Notes: generated from the sequence alone by a model not told the origin. 64,000 bases of DNA from JAOUEA01 sp040882605 (GCA_040882605.1 JBBEAY010000047.1:1-64000); one strand, 5' to 3'; positions 1 through 8,853 are shown, numbered from the stretch's first letter. A program made the numbers and translations.

Positions 1-318
<318 letters not shown>

Positions 319-417
319 CTGCTCGCGCTCGCTATCGCAGTTCTTCGAGCTCTGCTCGAGGGACGCATCCTCAGAGTTGTCTCGTGAGGTCCGTTGGGGA
401 TCTCTCGGGAACCACCG

Positions 418-535
418 TTTCGGTGGCCACAGCGGAGGGGAAACACCCGGTCCCATCCCGAACCCGGAAGTGAAGCCCTCCTGCGCCGATGGTACTGCCA
501 GGGAGACTTGGTGGGAGAGTAGGTCGTCGCCGAAG
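418..535 (+). rRNA. rrf: 5S ribosomal RNA
   Basis: The sequence has the 5S landmarks: the CCCATCCCGAACCCGGAAGT block of loop B/helix III, and the GGGAGAGTAGGTCG block of helix IV/V. Helix I is visible as TTCGGTGGC (419-427) pairing with GTCGCCGAA (526-534). The length of about 118 bases is normal. It sits directly downstream of 23S and is followed by a hairpin terminator, so it is the last gene of the rRNA operon. Confidence 0.95.
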
Positions 536-542
536 CATCTTC

Positions 543-570
543 GAACGAGCCGCCTCCGGGCGGCTCGTTC
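543..570 (+). terminator. Terminator-like hairpin after 5S rRNA
   Basis: A perfect 12-base-pair stem, GAACGAGCCGCC (543-554) and GGCGGCTCGTTC (559-570), encloses a TCCG tetraloop. It starts 8 bases after 5S and ends the rRNA transcript. There is no strong T-tract behind it, which is common for hairpin terminators in GC-rich actinobacteria. Confidence 0.85.
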
Positions 571-615
571 CGTGTCGGGCGCCGGTCCGTTACGTCGCTA
601 CCCTAGGAGCCGTCC

Positions 616-1305
616 ATGCCCAAAGCACTCGCTCCACGTCACGGAGGGAACCGCCGCGCCCGGCCGACGAATCAGACCGGCCTGCCCGCCGACGTCATCG
701 ACGAGCTGCAACGCGTGACGAAACCAACACAGGTGCGCGACGCGGTCTCGCGGCTCTCGCGAGCCGTCGAGCTTCTCGAGCGCGGTGACGCGGGCGCTGC
801 CGCGGCTGAAGCCACCAAGGCGAAGCAGCTGTCGTCGCGGTCGGGCGCCGTGCGCGAAGTGCTGGGGCTCGCGCTCTACGGTCAGAGCCGCTGGCAAGAT
901 GCTCTCACCGAGCTCAAGGCGTACCGCCGATTCAGCGGCCGAGCCGACCAGAACCACGTCATCGCCGACTGCCTGCGCGCCCTCGGCAAGCCCCAGGACG
1001 CTGTCCCACTTGCGGAAGAGGAGCTTCGGGCGAAGGTCTCCCATGAAGCCAAGGCGGAAGCCGTGATCGTGGCCGCATCGGCGCTGGCCGATCAGAACCG
1101 GTTCGCCGAGGCGCTGGCGTTCCTCGGACGCGCGAAGACGAAGGAGGGTGTCTCGGAGCCGTACACGCTGCGCCTGTGGTACGTGCGTGGCGACATCCTC
1201 GCGAAGGCAGGCCGTCGCGACGAGGCGGCGGGGGAGTTCCGCAAGATCATGCGCCATGACGCGGGCGCGTTCGACGCCGCCGAGCGTCTGGCGGAGCTGA
1301 CCTAG
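616..1305 (+). CDS. Tetratricopeptide-repeat protein
   Basis: This 229-residue protein is built of TPR-like helix pairs: alternating A/L/R-rich helices such as AVELLERGDAGAAAAEA, LGLALYGQSRWQDALTEL and ALADQNRFAEALAFLGRA cover roughly residues 45-220. TPR proteins are scaffolds for protein-protein contacts; the partner is unknown. It has no signal peptide or membrane segment. AGGAG at 605-609 lies six bases before the ATG and supports this start. A TPR gene followed a little later by a HAD phosphatase and tlyA matches the order Rv1691-Rv1694 in M. tuberculosis, so it is probably the equivalent of Rv1691. Confidence 0.85.
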   Translation: MPKALAPRHGGNRRARPTNQTGLPADVIDELQRVTKPTQVRDAVSRLSRAVELLERGDAGAAAAEATKAKQLSSRSGAVREVLGLALYGQSRWQDALTELKAYRRFSGRADQNHVIADCLRALGKPQDAVPLAEEELRAKVSHEAKAEAVIVAASALADQNRFAEALAFLGRAKTKEGVSEPYTLRLWYVRGDILAKAGRRDEAAGEFRKIMRHDAGAFDAAERLAELT

Positions 1306-2276
1306 GTCCTGAGCTCGCCGGCTTCGCGTTCCCAGCGCTTGCGCCAGTACCGCGACAGGCCTGCAGCGTTCATGCGGATCGAGCCGATCGCGTCGTAGCG
1401 CGCCATGTCGATCGGCCGTCCGGTTGCCCGTTGGAACTCGGCGGCTGCGAGGTCGCGGAGGTCCGCTGCTACGGCGTTGTCGCCGGCGTACGGTTCTCGC
1501 TCGAGCCTTCGGCGCACGGCGCCCGACCACGATCCGATCTGCTCGATCGCGACGTCGCATGCCTGCGCGGCGTCGGGAACGGGGCCGAAGTGGGATGTCA
1601 GCAGCAACGATGCGTGACGCGACCTGATGCGATCGATGCTGGCGACGGCGCGCTCGATGTCGACCTCTGGAGGCGGAAGCGCAGGACGGTAGGTTGGTCC
1701 CCACGGAAGGTGCGAGCCGATGGCTTCCCCTGTGAAGAGGGCGCCGCTGCGCGAATCGTGCAGGGCCACGTGGTGGGAAGCGTGGCCCGGCGTGTGCACG
1801 ACCGAGAGCTCGCGCTTCCCCAGTGCGATCGTGTCTGCGTCGTTGACTGCCTGAAGGCGATCCGGGTCGACGGGAAGGGTCTCGCCGAAGAAGCTGATCA
1901 TGCGCTCGGCGCCATAGGTGCGGGCGGTGCTCGAGACGAGACGGGTGGGGTCGGCGAGATGGGGCGCTCCTCGCTCGTGAACCCACACGGTCGCTCGCGC
2001 GAACCGCTCCGCCAGCGCCCCGCATGCCCCGGCGTGGTCGAGATGGATATGAGTCACCACGATGTGCGCGAGATCGTCGTCGCCGATGCCGAGCTCGCCG
2101 AGCGCCTCGAGCACCAGCGGCAGATCGGCGCCCGGTCCCGTCTCGATGAGGCAGGGCTCGTCGCCGTCGAGCACGTAGACCGCATTGAGCTCCGGCTCCC
2201 CGGTCATGAGCGTGTCGACCATCGTGATGCCGTCGGCCACGCGGAGGACCACTGGGTGACGCTCCTCGTCCGTCAC
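1302..2276 (-). CDS. MBL-fold metallo-hydrolase
   Basis: This is a 324-residue metallo-beta-lactamase-fold hydrolase. The zinc motif HxHxDH is seen as THIHLDHAG about 80 residues in, and further conserved positions follow in VVHTPGHASHH and in the LTSHFGPVP stretch. The substrate cannot be read from sequence; many such enzymes act on thioesters, lactones or phosphoesters. The start chosen is GTG at 2276 (reading VTDEERHPV), because everything upstream in frame lies opposite the SSB-like gene and has no family character. Its 3' end overlaps that of the convergent TPR gene by four bases. Confidence 0.85.
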   Translation of the reverse strand: MTDEERHPVVLRVADGITMVDTLMTGEPELNAVYVLDGDEPCLIETGPGADLPLVLEALGELGIGDDDLAHIVVTHIHLDHAGACGALAERFARATVWVHERGAPHLADPTRLVSSTARTYGAERMISFFGETLPVDPDRLQAVNDADTIALGKRELSVVHTPGHASHHVALHDSRSGALFTGEAIGSHLPWGPTYRPALPPPEVDIERAVASIDRIRSRHASLLLTSHFGPVPDAAQACDVAIEQIGSWSGAVRRRLEREPYAGDNAVAADLRDLAAAEFQRATGRPIDMARYDAIGSIRMNAAGLSRYWRKRWEREAGELRT

Positions 2277-2420
2277 GCCAGAAGTCTCGCACAAGGAGTG
2301 TCGGTGCTCGCTGCTAGCGTGCTCACGCGCGGTACCGATGACCCAGGCATTGGTTGACCCAAGCGCTGAAGGAGCCAGAACCGAGAGCCGAGAACAAGCC
2401 GAAAGCAAGAAGGAGGAGCC

Positions 2421-2810
2421 ATGATGACCGTCAACGTCGTCGTGCTCGCGGGCACCGTCTCCGCGGAACCGGTCCAACGCCGGATGCCGTCGGGTGACGA
2501 GGTCACCGAGTTCCGGCTCTCCGTTCCGGAGGCGGGCAGACGCCTCCTCCCCCTCCCGATCGCGGCCTGGCACGCCACGGTCGGCGCCCGAGCGCTCGAC
2601 GAGATCGCCAAAGGCGATCGGGTGCTCGTGCATGGGCAGCTGGTCCGCCGCTTCTACCGGAGCGGCGCTGGAGCTCGCAGCCTCACCGAGGTGGTCGCGA
2701 GTGGCATCAAGAAGCTCGATCCGTCCGGTTCGCCGCAGAGCCTGCCGCCCGAACTGGAGCGGCATGTGACGAGCCCTGAGGAACCGGCGCCGGATCGAGC
2801 GGCATCATGA
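2421..2810 (+). CDS. Single-strand DNA-binding (SSB/OB-fold) family protein
   Basis: This 129-residue protein has the SSB OB-fold pattern: N-terminal NVVVLAGTVSAEP, then a beta core (VTEFRLSV, WHATVGARALDEIAKGDRVLVHGQL) ending near residue 100. The family binds single-stranded DNA. The C-terminus (EEPAPDRAAS) lacks the acidic DDIPF-type tail through which the main SSB recruits repair proteins, so this is probably an accessory SSB, not the replication one. AAGGAGGAG at 2410-2418 precedes an ATGATG start; either ATG is possible. Its last 104 bases overlap the convergent DUF1015 gene. Confidence 0.8.
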   Translation: MMTVNVVVLAGTVSAEPVQRRMPSGDEVTEFRLSVPEAGRRLLPLPIAAWHATVGARALDEIAKGDRVLVHGQLVRRFYRSGAGARSLTEVVASGIKKLDPSGSPQSLPPELERHVTSPEEPAPDRAAS

Positions 2811-4011
2811 CCATGCCCGTGCGGGGCTTGGGCCAGAAGTAGGTCGACTTCGGCGGCAGCCGCTCACCACGCTCGACCACGGCTCGGATGCGTCCGGGCG
2901 TGGTGGGTGGCAGCAGGTAGACGGCGACGGCTTCCCCTTGACGTACGGCCGCCTCGGCCACGGTCGCGTCGGCCACATACCGTAGCGAGTCCGTCGGCAC
3001 GAGGTCGTCGAGCAACTCCTCGTGCAGGGCGCTCACGGTTGGCGGGGTGCCTCTGAGGCGCCGGACCCGGTACTCGATATCGCCACCGGCTCCCCGTGAG
3101 ATCGTGCCGATCGTGACGTCGTCGTCGTCGAGTGCCCCGAGGGTCTCGGCGAGGCCTGCCGAAGGCTCGCCTTCGGCCGGGGCAGCCTCACCTGTGAGCT
3201 GAACCCGATGGAAGGGCATCACCGGCAGGTGCTCGGCCGTCGAGCCGACCACCAGCGTCATCACCGCATCCCATGGCCCGGGGCCGTCGACCGAACGCCG
3301 TTCGGCCTGATAGCGCAGAGCGGTGGTGTAACGGTGGTGGCCGTCGGCGATGAGCAGGCGCTCATCCTCCAGTCCTTCGAGGCGCGCCCGAGCCGCGGCG
3401 GCGACGCTGACCGGCCACATGCGGTGGCCAACGCCCTGCTCGTCGACGAGCTCGAAGGGTGAGGGGCCGGAGGCGATCTCTCGGACGAAGGCGTCGAGCC
3501 GGCCGTCATCGCTATCGAGCATGCCGTACACGGGCGACAGGTGTGTCCGAGTGGCTCGAAGCAGCTCGAGGCGATCTTGCACCGGGCCTTCTCGCACCTC
3601 CTCGTGTGCAAGCACGGTTCCGCCCATAACCTCGATGCGCATCGCGCAGATCAGGCCGCGAACCGTGCGGGTCTGCGCGGGGTCGCTCAGAGCTTCGGCG
3701 GACTTCTCGTCCGAGGGCCCGCTCGACATCTCGTAGGCGTAGTAGCAGGGATCTTCCCCCCGGCGGAGCGCACCCCGCGCTTCCCAGTCGACGAGCAGGT
3801 CCGCCGCTCTCGAGTAGCGACTCTTGGGGTGCGCCGGATCGTCCGTTCCTTCTGCGAGATCGAGGTGCACAACGCTGAATGGGCTCGCCCGAAGGTACTC
3901 GGCTCGCCGATGGTCGCTGATAACGTCGTACGGCGGGGCGGTGACGCTCTCGAGCGGACCCGAGACCTCGGCGTCGAAGACGAGTCCTGTGAACGGGGAG
4001 AGGCGAGGCAC
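2707..4011 (-). CDS. DUF1015 family protein
   Basis: This is a 434-residue DUF1015 protein, a family widespread in bacteria and archaea whose biochemical role I cannot state with confidence. Family marks seen are the N-terminal TAPPYDVIS motif, the central ADGHHRYTTALRY motif, and the C-terminal LPPKSTYFWPKP motif that normally sits close to the end of these proteins. The start is taken as GTG at 4011 (reading VPRLSPFTG), which matches the usual DUF1015 N-terminus; the open frame upstream is opposite the HAD gene. The 3' end overlaps the SSB-like gene on the other strand. It is divergent from the HAD phosphatase gene, with 49 bases between the starts. Confidence 0.87.
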   Translation of the reverse strand: MPRLSPFTGLVFDAEVSGPLESVTAPPYDVISDHRRAEYLRASPFSVVHLDLAEGTDDPAHPKSRYSRAADLLVDWEARGALRRGEDPCYYAYEMSSGPSDEKSAEALSDPAQTRTVRGLICAMRIEVMGGTVLAHEEVREGPVQDRLELLRATRTHLSPVYGMLDSDDGRLDAFVREIASGPSPFELVDEQGVGHRMWPVSVAAAARARLEGLEDERLLIADGHHRYTTALRYQAERRSVDGPGPWDAVMTLVVGSTAEHLPVMPFHRVQLTGEAAPAEGEPSAGLAETLGALDDDDVTIGTISRGAGGDIEYRVRRLRGTPPTVSALHEELLDDLVPTDSLRYVADATVAEAAVRQGEAVAVYLLPPTTPGRIRAVVERGERLPPKSTYFWPKPRTGMVMMPLDPAPVPQGSSHAAPVRAAGSAANRTDRAS

Positions 4012-4060
4012 GCGTCTTGTATAGCAGCCAGAACTCGACTCCGACCCACTCGGGGTAGGC

Positions 4061-4882
4061 GTGTCCTCGCCGATGATCGCGGATCGATACGACGCCTTCC
4101 TGTTCGATCTTGACGGCGTGTTGTACCGGGGCGCCGACCCGGTGCCAGCGGCGGCGGGGTCGCTCGCCAGACTCAGGTCGATGGGCAAGCGCATCGCGTT
4201 CGTCACCAACAACTCCGGGCGGACCCCCGAGGCGGTAGCAGCGCGGCTGCGCTCCGTCGGTGTGCGGGCTCGCTCCGACGAGGTGGAGACCTCGGCATTG
4301 ACCACCGCCGCAGTCCTCGCAGCGCGTGGCGTCGGACACGCGTTCGTGGTCGGCGAGACAGGGCTCGTGGAGGCGCTCACCCACGCTGGGGTGCAGGTTC
4401 ATGCAGGCCAGCCGGAGCGAGTCGATGTCGTCGTGGTCGGGTGGGATCGGGGCGCGGACTACGAGAAGCTCCGCACGGCATCAGTGCTCGTGCAGCGGGG
4501 CGCCGAGCTGATCGCGTCGAATCCCGACGCCTCGTTCCCGGCGGCGGACGGCACCAGGTGGCCCGGCGCGGGCGCCCTGCTCGCGGCCATCGAGACGACC
4601 ACGGGGCTGCGCGGCGAAGTGATCGGCAAGCCGCATGCGCCGATCCTGCTCGCCGCGCTCGAGCGGGCGGGTGGAGGCAGGCCGCTGGTCATCGGCGACC
4701 GGCTCGACACCGACATCGCTGGGGCTGCAGGCCTCGGGTGGGATTCGATGCTGGTGCTCACGGGCATCGACGGCCGCGAAGAAGCAGCGGCGGCGTCGGT
4801 TCGTCCTACGTACGTAGCCGAAGACCTCGACGCTCTGTTCAACCATGCTCAGTTCCACGACGCGATGTTCCACGACACGTGA
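4061..4882 (+). CDS. HAD-IIA family phosphatase (NagD-like)
   Basis: This 273-residue enzyme has all HAD motifs: the nucleophile DLDGVLYRG near residue 16, motif II VTNNSGRTP, the lysine in IGKPHAPIL, and the metal-binding GDRLDTDI. The IIA cap sits between motifs II and III, as in NagD and p-nitrophenyl phosphatases, which remove phosphate from small metabolites in the cytoplasm. The true substrate is unknown. GTG at 4061 is used; an in-frame ATG at 4073 is an alternative. Its place between a TPR gene and tlyA matches Rv1692 of M. tuberculosis, a related HAD phosphatase. Confidence 0.9.
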   Translation: MSSPMIADRYDAFLFDLDGVLYRGADPVPAAAGSLARLRSMGKRIAFVTNNSGRTPEAVAARLRSVGVRARSDEVETSALTTAAVLAARGVGHAFVVGETGLVEALTHAGVQVHAGQPERVDVVVVGWDRGADYEKLRTASVLVQRGAELIASNPDASFPAADGTRWPGAGALLAAIETTTGLRGEVIGKPHAPILLAALERAGGGRPLVIGDRLDTDIAGAAGLGWDSMLVLTGIDGREEAAAASVRPTYVAEDLDALFNHAQFHDAMFHDT

Positions 4883-4920
4883 TCTCGCCTGGCAGGAATG
4901 GGCGCGGTCGGACCCGAGGG

Positions 4921-4926
4921 TATGCT
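4921..4926 (+). promoter_or_regulatory. Candidate -10 element (TATGCT)
   Basis: TATGCT lies 37 bases before the start of the basic-tailed small protein, in the gap after the HAD gene. There is no good -35. It fits the TANNNT -10 pattern seen repeatedly in the window. Confidence 0.4.
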
Positions 4927-4963
4927 GGCATGACGTACCTCACCGACTCCGGAAGGACCTCCG

Positions 4964-5389
4964 ATGCTCATCGACGACCTCCGCAAGACCCTGGAAGCTG
5001 TGGTTGGAACGCTCACTCCCACGAAGGCCCAACAGATGGCCAAGGATGTGTTGGAGCCAGGCGCCGCCAAGGAGCAGGTTGCCAAGACCGCGGCCGACTT
5101 GCTCGAGTGGTCTCACACCAACCGCGAACGTCTGTCGACGTTCGTGCGGCGTGAGATCTCCGACCAGCTGAAGACGAGAGGTGGCGTCGCGACGCAGGCC
5201 GAGCTCGACGCCCTGAAGAAGCGGGTGCGTGATCTCGAGCGGGCTGCGGGCAAGCCGGCCTCTCGCACTGTGAAGAAGTCCGCTCGATCGGCAACGCCCA
5301 AGAAGCGAGCGGCATCGAGCACCTCGGCTTCCGCGTCGCGCAAGTCGGCTTCTGCTGCGCGGCGTTCGGCGTCGACTCCCGCCGGGTGA
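4964..5389 (+). CDS. Small protein with helical head and histone-H1-like basic tail
   Basis: This 141-residue protein has two parts. Residues 1-95 are predicted helical, with a phasin-like/coiled-coil character (LRKTLEAVVGTLTPTKAQQM, then AELDALKKRVRDLERAAG). Residues 96-141 are a low-complexity tail of K, R, A and S with repeated KKSARSA and SRKSAS units, like histone H1 or HU-extension tails that bind DNA or polyphosphate. The function is unknown; a nucleoid- or granule-associated role is an inference from composition only. GGAAGGACC lies just upstream of the ATG. It sits between the HAD gene and tlyA, where M. tuberculosis has the small Rv1693. Confidence 0.75.
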   Translation: MLIDDLRKTLEAVVGTLTPTKAQQMAKDVLEPGAAKEQVAKTAADLLEWSHTNRERLSTFVRREISDQLKTRGGVATQAELDALKKRVRDLERAAGKPASRTVKKSARSATPKKRAASSTSASASRKSASAARRSASTPAG

Positions 5390-5405
5390 TCCGGGCCCGG
5401 TCGCG

Positions 5406-6200
5406 GTGACACGTCGCAGACTCGACACGGAGCTGGTTCGTCGCGGTCTCGCAGCATCACGCGCCGAGGCGCAGCAGGCAGTGCGAGCCGGCCTCGTGCG
5501 CGTGGGAGGCTCTCCAGCGAGCAAGTCGGCCACGCTCGTGTCCGGCGACATGCCCGTCGCTCTGGCGGGCCCGGCGAGGCGATTCGTCTCGCGAGGGGGC
5601 GAGAAGCTTCACGCCGCGCTTGCGAGGTTCCAGCTCGACCCGTCGGGAGCGGGATGCCTCGACGCAGGCGCCTCCACGGGAGGGTTCACGGACTGTCTCC
5701 TCCACGCCGGCGCCCGCCATGTCGTCTCGGTCGACGTTGGGTACGGCCAGCTCGCATGGAGTCTGCGCGACGATGACCGTGTGACGGTGCTCGAGCGCAC
5801 GAACGTGCGCGATCTCACGACCGAAGCTCTGCCGTACCGGCCCGGCTTCATCGTGGCGGATCTGTCGTTCATCTCTCTGCGGTCGGTGCTCGTAGGCCTG
5901 TCGATGATCGCGAGCGACGAGGCTGACCTCGTGCTCCTGGTCAAGCCGCAGTTCGAGGCTGGGCCCGATCACATCGGTCGCGGAGGGGTCGTGCGGGACC
6001 CGGCTGTGTGGACGCGGGTCCTCGACTCGGTCATCGAAGTTTCACGGGATGCCGGTCTGGGGCCCCGTTCGCTGATGGCCTCGCCCCTGCGAGGGCCGGC
6101 CGGCAACGTCGAGTTCCTGCTGTGGGCACGTCGGGGCACTACGCCGGCGATGCTCGATGTTGCCGAAGCGGTGGCCGAAGGGGGAGACGTGGCGCGATGA
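5406..6200 (+). CDS. tlyA: TlyA family rRNA 2'-O-methyltransferase
   Basis: This 264-residue protein has an N-terminal S4 RNA-binding domain (residues 1-60, RRLDTELVRRGLAASRAEA) and an FtsJ-like Rossmann methyltransferase domain with the SAM motif DAGASTGGFTDCLL. TlyA proteins methylate ribose 2'-OH of cytidines in 16S and 23S rRNA and confer capreomycin sensitivity in mycobacteria. The conserved LVKPQFEAG segment near residue 180 carries catalytic-type residues. The start is GTG at 5406, 16 bases after the previous gene. Its stop overlaps the nadK start as ATGA, so the two are translationally coupled. Confidence 0.93.
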   Translation: MTRRRLDTELVRRGLAASRAEAQQAVRAGLVRVGGSPASKSATLVSGDMPVALAGPARRFVSRGGEKLHAALARFQLDPSGAGCLDAGASTGGFTDCLLHAGARHVVSVDVGYGQLAWSLRDDDRVTVLERTNVRDLTTEALPYRPGFIVADLSFISLRSVLVGLSMIASDEADLVLLVKPQFEAGPDHIGRGGVVRDPAVWTRVLDSVIEVSRDAGLGPRSLMASPLRGPAGNVEFLLWARRGTTPAMLDVAEAVAEGGDVAR

Positions 6201-7117
6201 GCCAGGTCGGAGTGGTGATGCATCCGCGTCGCGAGGCCGCGGTCGAGGCCGCGGGCGAACTGGTCGGGGCCCTCGGTCGTGAGGGGGTCACGGCCATGGT
6301 GCTCGCCGATGACGGCGACGCCCCCGAGCTCAGGGACGATCTCGACCTCGTCGTGAGCGTCGGCGGCGACGGCACGTTCCTGCGAGCCGCGTACGCGGCC
6401 TCGCACGCGGAGTGCCCGGTGCTCGGCGTGAAGGTCGGCCGTATGGGCTTCCTCACGGAAGTTGAGCCCGGCGAAGCGCTGCCGCTGATCCGAGCCGTGC
6501 TCCAGGGCCGTGCTCGCGTCGAGGAGCGACTGGCGCTGGTAGCCGAGCCGGCCTCCGGCGCCGACTTCGCGCCGCAGTGGGGGCTGAACGAGGTCATGGT
6601 CGAGAAGCAGGTCCGTCATCGTCTCGTGAGGCTGGCGGTCCAGGTCGATGGCGATTACGTGACCACGTTCTCCGCCGACGGGGTGATCGTCGCCTCGCCG
6701 ACCGGTTCCACGGCTTACTCGTTCTCGGCCCGAGGCCCGATCGTGATGCCCGGTGTCGACTCGTTGGTCCTCACACCGATCGCCGCCCACATGGTCTTCG
6801 ACCGATCGTTCGTGCTGGAAGCCACGAGCCAGGTCCAGATCGAGGTCATGGGGGAAGAGAGCGGGGTTCTGTCGGCAGACGGGCGTCGCAGCATCGAGCT
6901 TCCGATCGGTTCGATCGTGCGGATCCGAGCCTCGGCCCGCCCGGCGCGGCTCGTGCGCCGTGACGCCGCGCCGGGATTCCTGTCGCTGGTGCGAGAGAAG
7001 TTCGGCCTTCCGGGCCAGCCGGGCGATCGGTCCTCGGGCGCCGAAGCCGATCGATCATCAGGCGTCGATGGTGATCGCTTCCCCGCGGGCGGCTCCGATG
7101 TCGGCGGCGGCGGATAA
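6197..7117 (+). CDS. nadK: NAD kinase
   Basis: NAD kinase (306 residues) phosphorylates NAD+ to NADP+ using ATP or polyphosphate. The signature GGDGTFLRAA lies near residue 58, followed by the NEVMVEK and SPTGSTAYSFSA motifs that bind NAD. The start is ATG 6197, overlapping the tlyA stop; a longer open frame upstream lies inside tlyA and is not used. The last 40 residues (GDRSSGAEADRSSG and similar) are a short-period hydrophilic repeat without family similarity, an unusual C-terminal extension. The tlyA-nadK-recN order is standard for actinobacteria. Confidence 0.95.
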   Translation: MSQVGVVMHPRREAAVEAAGELVGALGREGVTAMVLADDGDAPELRDDLDLVVSVGGDGTFLRAAYAASHAECPVLGVKVGRMGFLTEVEPGEALPLIRAVLQGRARVEERLALVAEPASGADFAPQWGLNEVMVEKQVRHRLVRLAVQVDGDYVTTFSADGVIVASPTGSTAYSFSARGPIVMPGVDSLVLTPIAAHMVFDRSFVLEATSQVQIEVMGEESGVLSADGRRSIELPIGSIVRIRASARPARLVRRDAAPGFLSLVREKFGLPGQPGDRSSGAEADRSSGVDGDRFPAGGSDVGGGG

Positions 7118-7120
7118 CAT
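7115..7120 (+). promoter_or_regulatory. -10 element of recN (TAACAT), leaderless arrangement
   Basis: TAACAT ends six bases before the recN GTG, so transcription would begin at or next to the start codon. It overlaps the last codons of nadK. Confidence 0.5.
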
Positions 7121-7126
7121 CCGCGG

Positions 7127-8785
7127 GTGTTGCGCGAGCTGCACATCTCGGGCTTGGGGGTCATCGATGACCTCGACCTGCCCCTGCATCCGGGTTTGAA
7201 CGTCTTGACCGGGGAGACCGGCGCCGGCAAGACGATGATCACGGTCGGGCTCGCCCTGGCGCTGGGCGCCCGGGGGTCGGTTTCGCTCGTTCGCGACGGG
7301 GCGAAAGCTGCGAGGGTGCAGGCCCTGTTCGAGGTCGGCGACGACCCTCCGCGGCAGGTCGTCGACTGGATCGAAGAGGGCGAGATCGTGCTCGCACGGT
7401 CGATCTCTGCAGAGGGAAAGGGCTCCGCCCGCATCGGCGGGCAGCTCGCGACCGCGTCGGCGCTGTCCTCGCTGGGCGGTTCGCTCGTCGAGGTCCACGG
7501 CCAGCACCAGGTGCAGCGGCTCCTGGAGCCCTCGGTGCAGACCGCGTTCCTCGATCGATTCGCCGGCGATGAGCATCTCGTGGCCCTGATGTCGTATCGA
7601 GACGCTCACGACGAGCTGCGCAACGCATTGGCCGCGCTCGAGCAGCTCCGCGATGCGTCACGCGATCGCGAGCGGGAGCTCGATCTGCTCGCCTACCAGG
7701 TGCGCGAGATCGAGACCGTTATGCCCGAAGCGGGGGAGTCGGAACGGCTCGCGGCCGAGGAAGCGCGACTGGGTCACGTCGAGCGACTGCTCGATGTGGG
7801 CGCCACGGCCGAGGCGGCGTTGGCCGGCGAAGACGACGGGGCGGCCGACACCCTCGGCGAAGCAGCGCGCGCGCTCGAGGCCGCCGGCGCGCTCGACCCG
7901 CAGGCGGACGAGCTGGCATCGCGAAGCGCAGCGCTCACCGTCGAGGTGGCGGAGCTCGCGCGTGACGTCCGGGCATACCGAGAGTCACTCACATCGGACC
8001 CTGAACGTCTGCAGATGGTGCGTGAACGCATGGGTGTCCTGAAGGGCCTGCAGCGCAAGTACGGTGAGACCGATGCCGACGTGCTGCGGTTCACGCATGA
8101 GGCGTCGACCAGGCTCAACGAGCTCGCCGGCGCCGACGACCGCCTCCACGAGCTCAACGCCATCGCCGGCGAGCTCGACCGCCGAGTGGCAGAACGTGCG
8201 GCCCTCGTCTCCGCGGGCCGCCGCGAGGCGTCGGGCCGGCTCGGCGAGGCGATCGCAGCCGAGCTCGATGAGCTCGGCATGCCGGGGGCGGTCGTCGAGG
8301 TAGCGCTCGACACGCTTGCGGCTCCTGGGCCGGGCGGCGCGGAGCGCGTCGAGCTGCGCTTCGCGGCCGGGCCCGAGGTGTCTCCCATGCCGCTTGCCAG
8401 GACCGCGTCGGGAGGTGAGCTCTCGCGCACGATGCTCGCGTGCCGCAGCGTCTTGGCCGACATCGACGAGGTGCCGACGCTGGTGTTCGACGAGGTCGAC
8501 GCCGGCATCGGAGGCAAAGCGGGGCTGGCCGTCGGCCGTCGCCTGGCGGGGCTCGCGCGCGACCGGCAGGTGCTGGTGGTGACGCACCTTCCGCAGATCG
8601 CGTGCTTCGCCGATCGGCACGTGCGGGTCTCCAAGCGGGCGGGTACGGCCGCGGTCGACGTGCTCGACGACAGGCAACGGGTGGTGGAGCTCTCGCGCAT
8701 GCTCGCCGGGCTCGACGAGAGCGCGACGGCGGTGTCCCACGCCGAGGAGCTGCTCGCACAGGCCTCGACGCAGAAGGCAGGCTAG
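7127..8785 (+). CDS. recN: DNA repair protein RecN
   Basis: RecN is an SMC-like ATPase of double-strand-break repair, here 552 residues, the normal length. Seen are the Walker A motif GETGAGKTM near residue 32, a long coiled-coil middle (about 150-380, alternating A/E/L/R helices), the ABC signature ASGGELSRTML and Walker B LVFDEVDAGIGG near the C-terminus. There is no SD in front of the GTG start, which agrees with the leaderless -10 element at 7115. It lies nine bases after nadK. Confidence 0.95.
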   Translation: MLRELHISGLGVIDDLDLPLHPGLNVLTGETGAGKTMITVGLALALGARGSVSLVRDGAKAARVQALFEVGDDPPRQVVDWIEEGEIVLARSISAEGKGSARIGGQLATASALSSLGGSLVEVHGQHQVQRLLEPSVQTAFLDRFAGDEHLVALMSYRDAHDELRNALAALEQLRDASRDRERELDLLAYQVREIETVMPEAGESERLAAEEARLGHVERLLDVGATAEAALAGEDDGAADTLGEAARALEAAGALDPQADELASRSAALTVEVAELARDVRAYRESLTSDPERLQMVRERMGVLKGLQRKYGETDADVLRFTHEASTRLNELAGADDRLHELNAIAGELDRRVAERAALVSAGRREASGRLGEAIAAELDELGMPGAVVEVALDTLAAPGPGGAERVELRFAAGPEVSPMPLARTASGGELSRTMLACRSVLADIDEVPTLVFDEVDAGIGGKAGLAVGRRLAGLARDRQVLVVTHLPQIACFADRHVRVSKRAGTAAVDVLDDRQRVVELSRMLAGLDESATAVSHAEELLAQASTQKAG

Positions 8786-8816
8786 GACACCCAGCCGCTC
8801 GAAACATCCAGGTTTT

Positions 8817-8844
8817 TCCGACCCGGCATCACCGGAGCGTCGGA
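8817..8844 (+). other. Inverted repeat upstream of pyrG
   Basis: TCCGAC (8817-8822) and GTCGGA (8839-8844) pair, with an inner CCGG/CCGG pair around a five-base loop. It lies between recN and the pyrG -10 element. It could end the recN transcript or act as an operator; no T-run follows it on the plus strand. Confidence 0.4.
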
Positions 8845-8853
8845 CCCCTCTGC

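Noticed and set aside
1761..1780. Other CCACGTGG sites as further parS copies (for example near 1770, 18607 and 38165)
   Set aside because: Only the central eight bases agree; the outer arms GTT/AAC are missing.
598..2292. Long minus-strand open frame opposite the TPR gene
   Set aside because: It is extremely arginine-rich, shows no domain, and is antisense to a well-supported gene; GC-rich DNA yields many such frames.
2277..2765. N-terminal extension of the MBL hydrolase frame
   Set aside because: The extra 163 codons lie opposite the SSB-like gene and have no family character; GTG 2276 gives a normal N-terminus.
8812..8816. TTTTT tract as a terminator of recN
   Set aside because: The T-run comes before the hairpin on the plus strand, so it is not an intrinsic terminator in that direction, and no minus-strand gene ends here.
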